DNA of 64,000 bases from CBDBND01 sp965207985. Its GTDB lineage: Bacteria > Pseudomonadota > Alphaproteobacteria > Rhodospirillales > Rhodospirillaceae. The stretch is from the NCBI GenBank assembly GCA_965207985.1, contig CBDBND010000018.1:62001-126000 (forward strand), written 5' to 3'. The translations under genes were made by a program, and so were the position numbers. The notes under the pieces are model-generated. The model saw only the letters and a list, made by a program, of their open reading frames with translations. It was not told where the DNA came from and did not search any database. Shown here piece by piece: positions 61,266-64,000 of the stretch. Numbering within the stretch: the first letter of the stretch is position 1; each line of letters opens with the position of its first letter.

Positions 61266-61297
61266 ACAAGGCCTCAGGATTGCTCCCGAGGTCTTGT
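61266..61297 (-). terminator. Probable terminator of the second intact TonB receptor gene
   Basis: ACAAGACCTC and GAGGCCTTGT form a hairpin with one mismatch on the minus strand, 22 bp after the receptor stop at 61319. The tail (TCGTCTTAAAC) is only moderately T-rich, so its strength is uncertain. Confidence 0.5.
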
Positions 61298-61318
61298 AGC
61301 TAACGATAAAATGACAGC

Positions 61319-63799
61319 CTAGAAGCTGTAGTTTACCCGAAGCCCGAACTGGCGCTTGTCGCGCAAGCTGATCCGGTTGCCTTCCCGGCTGAAGTCAAAG
61401 TTGCCGCCGGGACGTTCGCGCACATCAAAGCTCACGTCCGCAAAGTTGGCCGCCGCTGCCGGAGCGTCTTCATCCAACAGATTGGTGACAAAAATTTCCA
61501 CTTGCAGATTGTCGCTGCGGAATCCGGTGCGCAGATTGGTATCAAGCGCCCGTTCGACTTTGGCAACGTTTGCATTACTCGTGAAGTAATGACCGGTGTA
61601 AAACATATCCGCCCGCGTATACCAGGTATCAAACATGCCGAAAATGCCGGAGCTCGACAGCGGATGGTTATAGGTGCCGTTCAACGAAAACGACCAAGGC
61701 GGGAAGCGCGGGCCCCGCTGACCTTGCACATCGGCCTGCGGACCGAAGATATCACCGAAGTCACCGCTGCCTTCCCCTTCTGGGAAGGAGTCGATCTTTG
61801 CATCGATATAGGCGAAGGATCCCTGCAGTGTGAAGTTTTCGGTCACGTTGGCCGTCGCGTCAATCTCAATACCATAGATATCGGTGGTCGCCCCGTTGGC
61901 CTGAAACCCCACTGTGCGAAATGGATTGGGAAAACCAGGTCTTACTTCTGTGACAAGCTCGATGGAGTTGAAGAGCTCATCACTGCGTTTCATGTAAAAC
62001 GCAGCCAGGTTGAATGCCACTTGATCTTCAAAGGCCTGCTGTTTCCAACCCAGTTCAAAGTTTTCAAGACGTTCTTCGCCAAAGGTCGTGTCGGCTCCGG
62101 GTGCTAGGGCCTGTAATTCTGCAAGTTGTGCAGCATTCAGTTCACCGACCGTCTGATTGAAGCCCCCGGGCAAGTTCCCCACACTCCAGTTGGCATACAG
62201 CAGCGTGTCATCATTGGGTTCGTAGTTCAAAATCACACGCGGCAGGAATTTCTTGAACTTTGCCGGTGAGATTGGAGTGGCTGCCTGAAGGTTAACCACC
62301 TCGTTCGAGATTTCGTCCTCTTGATACCGCCCTTCGGCGATGATCGAGAGTTCGTCGGTGATCTGATAGTCGAGGGTGGCGAACACAGCGGGTGTTTTCG
62401 CGCCTGTTTCGTTGAGCGGTACAAAGGCTGAGCCAAAGAAAAAGGAAAAACCACGCGTGTTGGCTGTGACGTTCCGACTGTCGAGGTCGATTTTGGTGTA
62501 GTTGCCGCCAAAGGACCAAGCCAGATCACCTTCAAACAACGTCCCTGCCAGACGGGCTTCGATACTCTTGTCTTCAATTCGGCGTGAAAGGAAGGTGAGA
62601 TAGGATTGATCTTCCATGGTGTCGAAATCACGCCACAGACCGATCTCATCCGTATTGTAACCCGCTGTCATGGTAAAGGAGATGTCGTCGGTGAGGTCAA
62701 AAGTAAAATCACCAGCGATGCGGAAGGCATCCCGTCTTAATCCAAACTTGCCATTGTCGTTGATGTCGAATGCCGGAAACGAAACTCCCGCGGAACGGGC
62801 GTCGTTATTCCACAGGCCTGCCATAAGAGCAAAACTGTCAGGGCCTGTGTTGAGGCCAATGGTATTTTCGGGCGGCGCCTTAACAACGCCGCGGAAGACG
62901 GATTCAGTCGTAACGCCGCGTACACCAGGTCCGTCAAACGGCTCATTAACGTCCGCATTCCCCGTGACGGGATCAAGCGTGAAACCGCCGAAATTATGAA
63001 ACGCGATGCCGGTGGTCGCTTGCGCCGCCGGTGGGCCGTCGTCATCTTGATAGTAGTGGACGCGGATCTTTGACCGGAACGTGTCCGTGGGTTCGAACAC
63101 GGCAGTACCACTGACAGACCATGTCGACGTTTTGCCCAGTTCCTGATCCGGCACGGCGATGTTGTCGTAATGACCGCCGTTGTAATCGTAACTTGCGTTG
63201 AGGCGAACGCCAAACGTGTCGGAGACAGGCCCTTCGACTGATCCTGACACCCGGTATTCATCGCGGGTGGCACCGAGCAAGGAAACATCCGTGACGAATT
63301 CGTCTCCAGGTTCCTTCGTCACATAGTTGATGGCGCCGGCAAAGGTATTACGGCCGAACAGTGCGGATTGCGGCCCCTTAATGATTTCAACCCGTTCCAG
63401 CTCCCTAACGCCGATCCCCTGAATGCCGCCAACCACGGGAATGCCGTCGATAAAGATGCCGGCCGTCTGGTTCAACGGATTACCGCTCAAAAGTATTATG
63501 CCGCGAAATCGTGGCGTGGTGTTGATACGCGCGGGAAGGGAGTTGAAGGCCTCAATGAATACACCGGGCGCAGCCTTGGCCACGTCGAGAACATTCTCAT
63601 AAGCACCACTTTGCAGCTCGACGCTGCCCAATGCCGTAATGGCAACAGGCGTGTCCATCAGGGTTTCTTCGCGCTTCCGCGCCGTCACCACAATTTCTTC
63701 AAGGGCAAGCCCCTGAGCAAATGCTGGCGATGAATCATAGGATATGGCGATCAGTGCTGCGCCTGCCACGGACGCGAGTAATTTGGTCCTACCGGTCAT
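61319..63799 (-). CDS. TonB-dependent outer-membrane receptor
   Basis: An 826-residue receptor from the ATG at 63799 (preceded by AGGGGGGAG; the frame extends to 63847). The signal peptide (KLLASVAGAALIAISYDSSPAFA) and the mature start (LALEEIVVTARKREETLMDTPVAI) are close to those of the frameshifted copy. The plug ends in LERVEIIKGPQSALFGRNTFAGAINYVTKEP, and the barrel ends in FGLRVNYSF, with the terminal Phe of outer-membrane proteins. It has no adjacent regulator. It is likely to import an organic ligand with TonB energy. The downstream DUF1838-like gene is probably in the same transcription unit or separated by the weak hairpin. Confidence 0.93.
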   Translation of the reverse strand: MTGRTKLLASVAGAALIAISYDSSPAFAQGLALEEIVVTARKREETLMDTPVAITALGSVELQSGAYENVLDVAKAAPGVFIEAFNSLPARINTTPRFRGIILLSGNPLNQTAGIFIDGIPVVGGIQGIGVRELERVEIIKGPQSALFGRNTFAGAINYVTKEPGDEFVTDVSLLGATRDEYRVSGSVEGPVSDTFGVRLNASYDYNGGHYDNIAVPDQELGKTSTWSVSGTAVFEPTDTFRSKIRVHYYQDDDGPPAAQATTGIAFHNFGGFTLDPVTGNADVNEPFDGPGVRGVTTESVFRGVVKAPPENTIGLNTGPDSFALMAGLWNNDARSAGVSFPAFDINDNGKFGLRRDAFRIAGDFTFDLTDDISFTMTAGYNTDEIGLWRDFDTMEDQSYLTFLSRRIEDKSIEARLAGTLFEGDLAWSFGGNYTKIDLDSRNVTANTRGFSFFFGSAFVPLNETGAKTPAVFATLDYQITDELSIIAEGRYQEDEISNEVVNLQAATPISPAKFKKFLPRVILNYEPNDDTLLYANWSVGNLPGGFNQTVGELNAAQLAELQALAPGADTTFGEERLENFELGWKQQAFEDQVAFNLAAFYMKRSDELFNSIELVTEVRPGFPNPFRTVGFQANGATTDIYGIEIDATANVTENFTLQGSFAYIDAKIDSFPEGEGSGDFGDIFGPQADVQGQRGPRFPPWSFSLNGTYNHPLSSSGIFGMFDTWYTRADMFYTGHYFTSNANVAKVERALDTNLRTGFRSDNLQVEIFVTNLLDEDAPAAAANFADVSFDVRERPGGNFDFSREGNRISLRDKRQFGLRVNYSF

Positions 63800-64000
63800 G
63801 ATGACTCCCCCCTTTTTTTGTAGGGTGCATCGACGGAAACCAGACATTTAAAAAACTACTATTCCGTTCGATACTCCCCGCCTTATCCGCCTAGAAGCAA
63901 GAACGCAAACAAACCTTCATTTATGAGGACGTGTTACGGTGCCACATTGGCAGGCGGAATCATAGAAAGATCGTCTCTACAATTGCCAGATTTGAGAAAA
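63800..64000 (-). promoter_or_regulatory. Leader region of the TonB receptor gene
   Basis: This region upstream of the receptor start shows dispersed similarity to the leader of the frameshifted receptor gene (59840-60020). The shared segments, including CCGCCTAGAAG, GTGTTAC and GGCGGAATCATAGAAA, suggest a common regulatory leader. No -35/-10 pair can be fixed with confidence. Confidence 0.45.

Overview
The window looks like a chromosomal segment of an aerobic Gram-negative proteobacterium, most likely an alphaproteobacterium of a little-studied (possibly marine) lineage. The signs are TonB-dependent receptors, Tat- and Sec-exported proteins, lipoproteins, medium-high GC, IS3/IS6/IS256/IS110-type transposases and many family-5 substrate-binding proteins. 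The lineage is inferred, not demonstrated. No rRNA, complete tRNA or CRISPR array was seen.

Region 1 (1-4283) holds the 3' part of a flavin monooxygenase gene, then two convergent paralogous family-5 solute-binding proteins without permeases. Region 2 (4308-12904, minus strand) is the most distinctive part. It is a tightly packed run of eight genes: a MotA/TolQ/ExbB-type ion channel, two proteins that each join an ExbD-like membrane anchor to a coiled coil and a von Willebrand A domain, a cysteine-free FGE/SUMF1-like protein with PEGA repeats, a TPR protein, a lipoprotein and two small exported proteins. I read it as an undescribed envelope machine, perhaps a proton-driven 5:2 stator with a vWA heterodimer as its output.

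Region 3 (13289-28607) is a catabolic block. It contains an alpha/beta hydrolase gene split by a complete IS3-family element, a fumarate-reductase-like flavoprotein, a solute-binding protein gene with an internal amber codon, a hydrolase-fold protein without its nucleophile, two tandem pairs of a small protein plus an exported methyltransferase, another solute-binding protein, a PhyH oxygenase, a broken LysR gene, and a hydrolase/alcohol dehydrogenase pair. Region 4 (28642-41831) has an amidohydrolase, two serine beta-lactamase-fold proteins (one apparently inactive), two DUF1838-like proteins beside a TonB-dependent receptor, a DUF3604-like lipoprotein, a GMC oxidoreductase and a rhodanese.

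Region 5 (42002-57406) is rearranged and full of debris: a truncated molybdopterin oxidoreductase, fragments of at least five IS types, a 200-bp direct repeat with a truncated transporter copy, a dispersed hairpin repeat and a heme A synthase remnant. Intact genes among the debris include a fused 2-oxoacid dehydrogenase E1 with a free lipoyl domain, a bicupin, DUF1330 and GYD proteins, an Asp/Glu racemase, an MFS transporter, a two-domain VOC protein, a second flavoprotein and a phosphatase-like lipoprotein. Region 6 (57496-64000) has a frameshifted TonB-dependent receptor, a third DUF1838-like protein and an intact receptor.

Together the genes suggest uptake through TonB receptors and binding proteins, followed by hydrolysis, flavin or Fe(II) oxidation and 2-oxoacid oxidation of some hydrophobic or aromatic organic substrate that the sequence does not identify. 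Several genes are decayed by stop codons, a frameshift or IS insertion, so the island is in flux.
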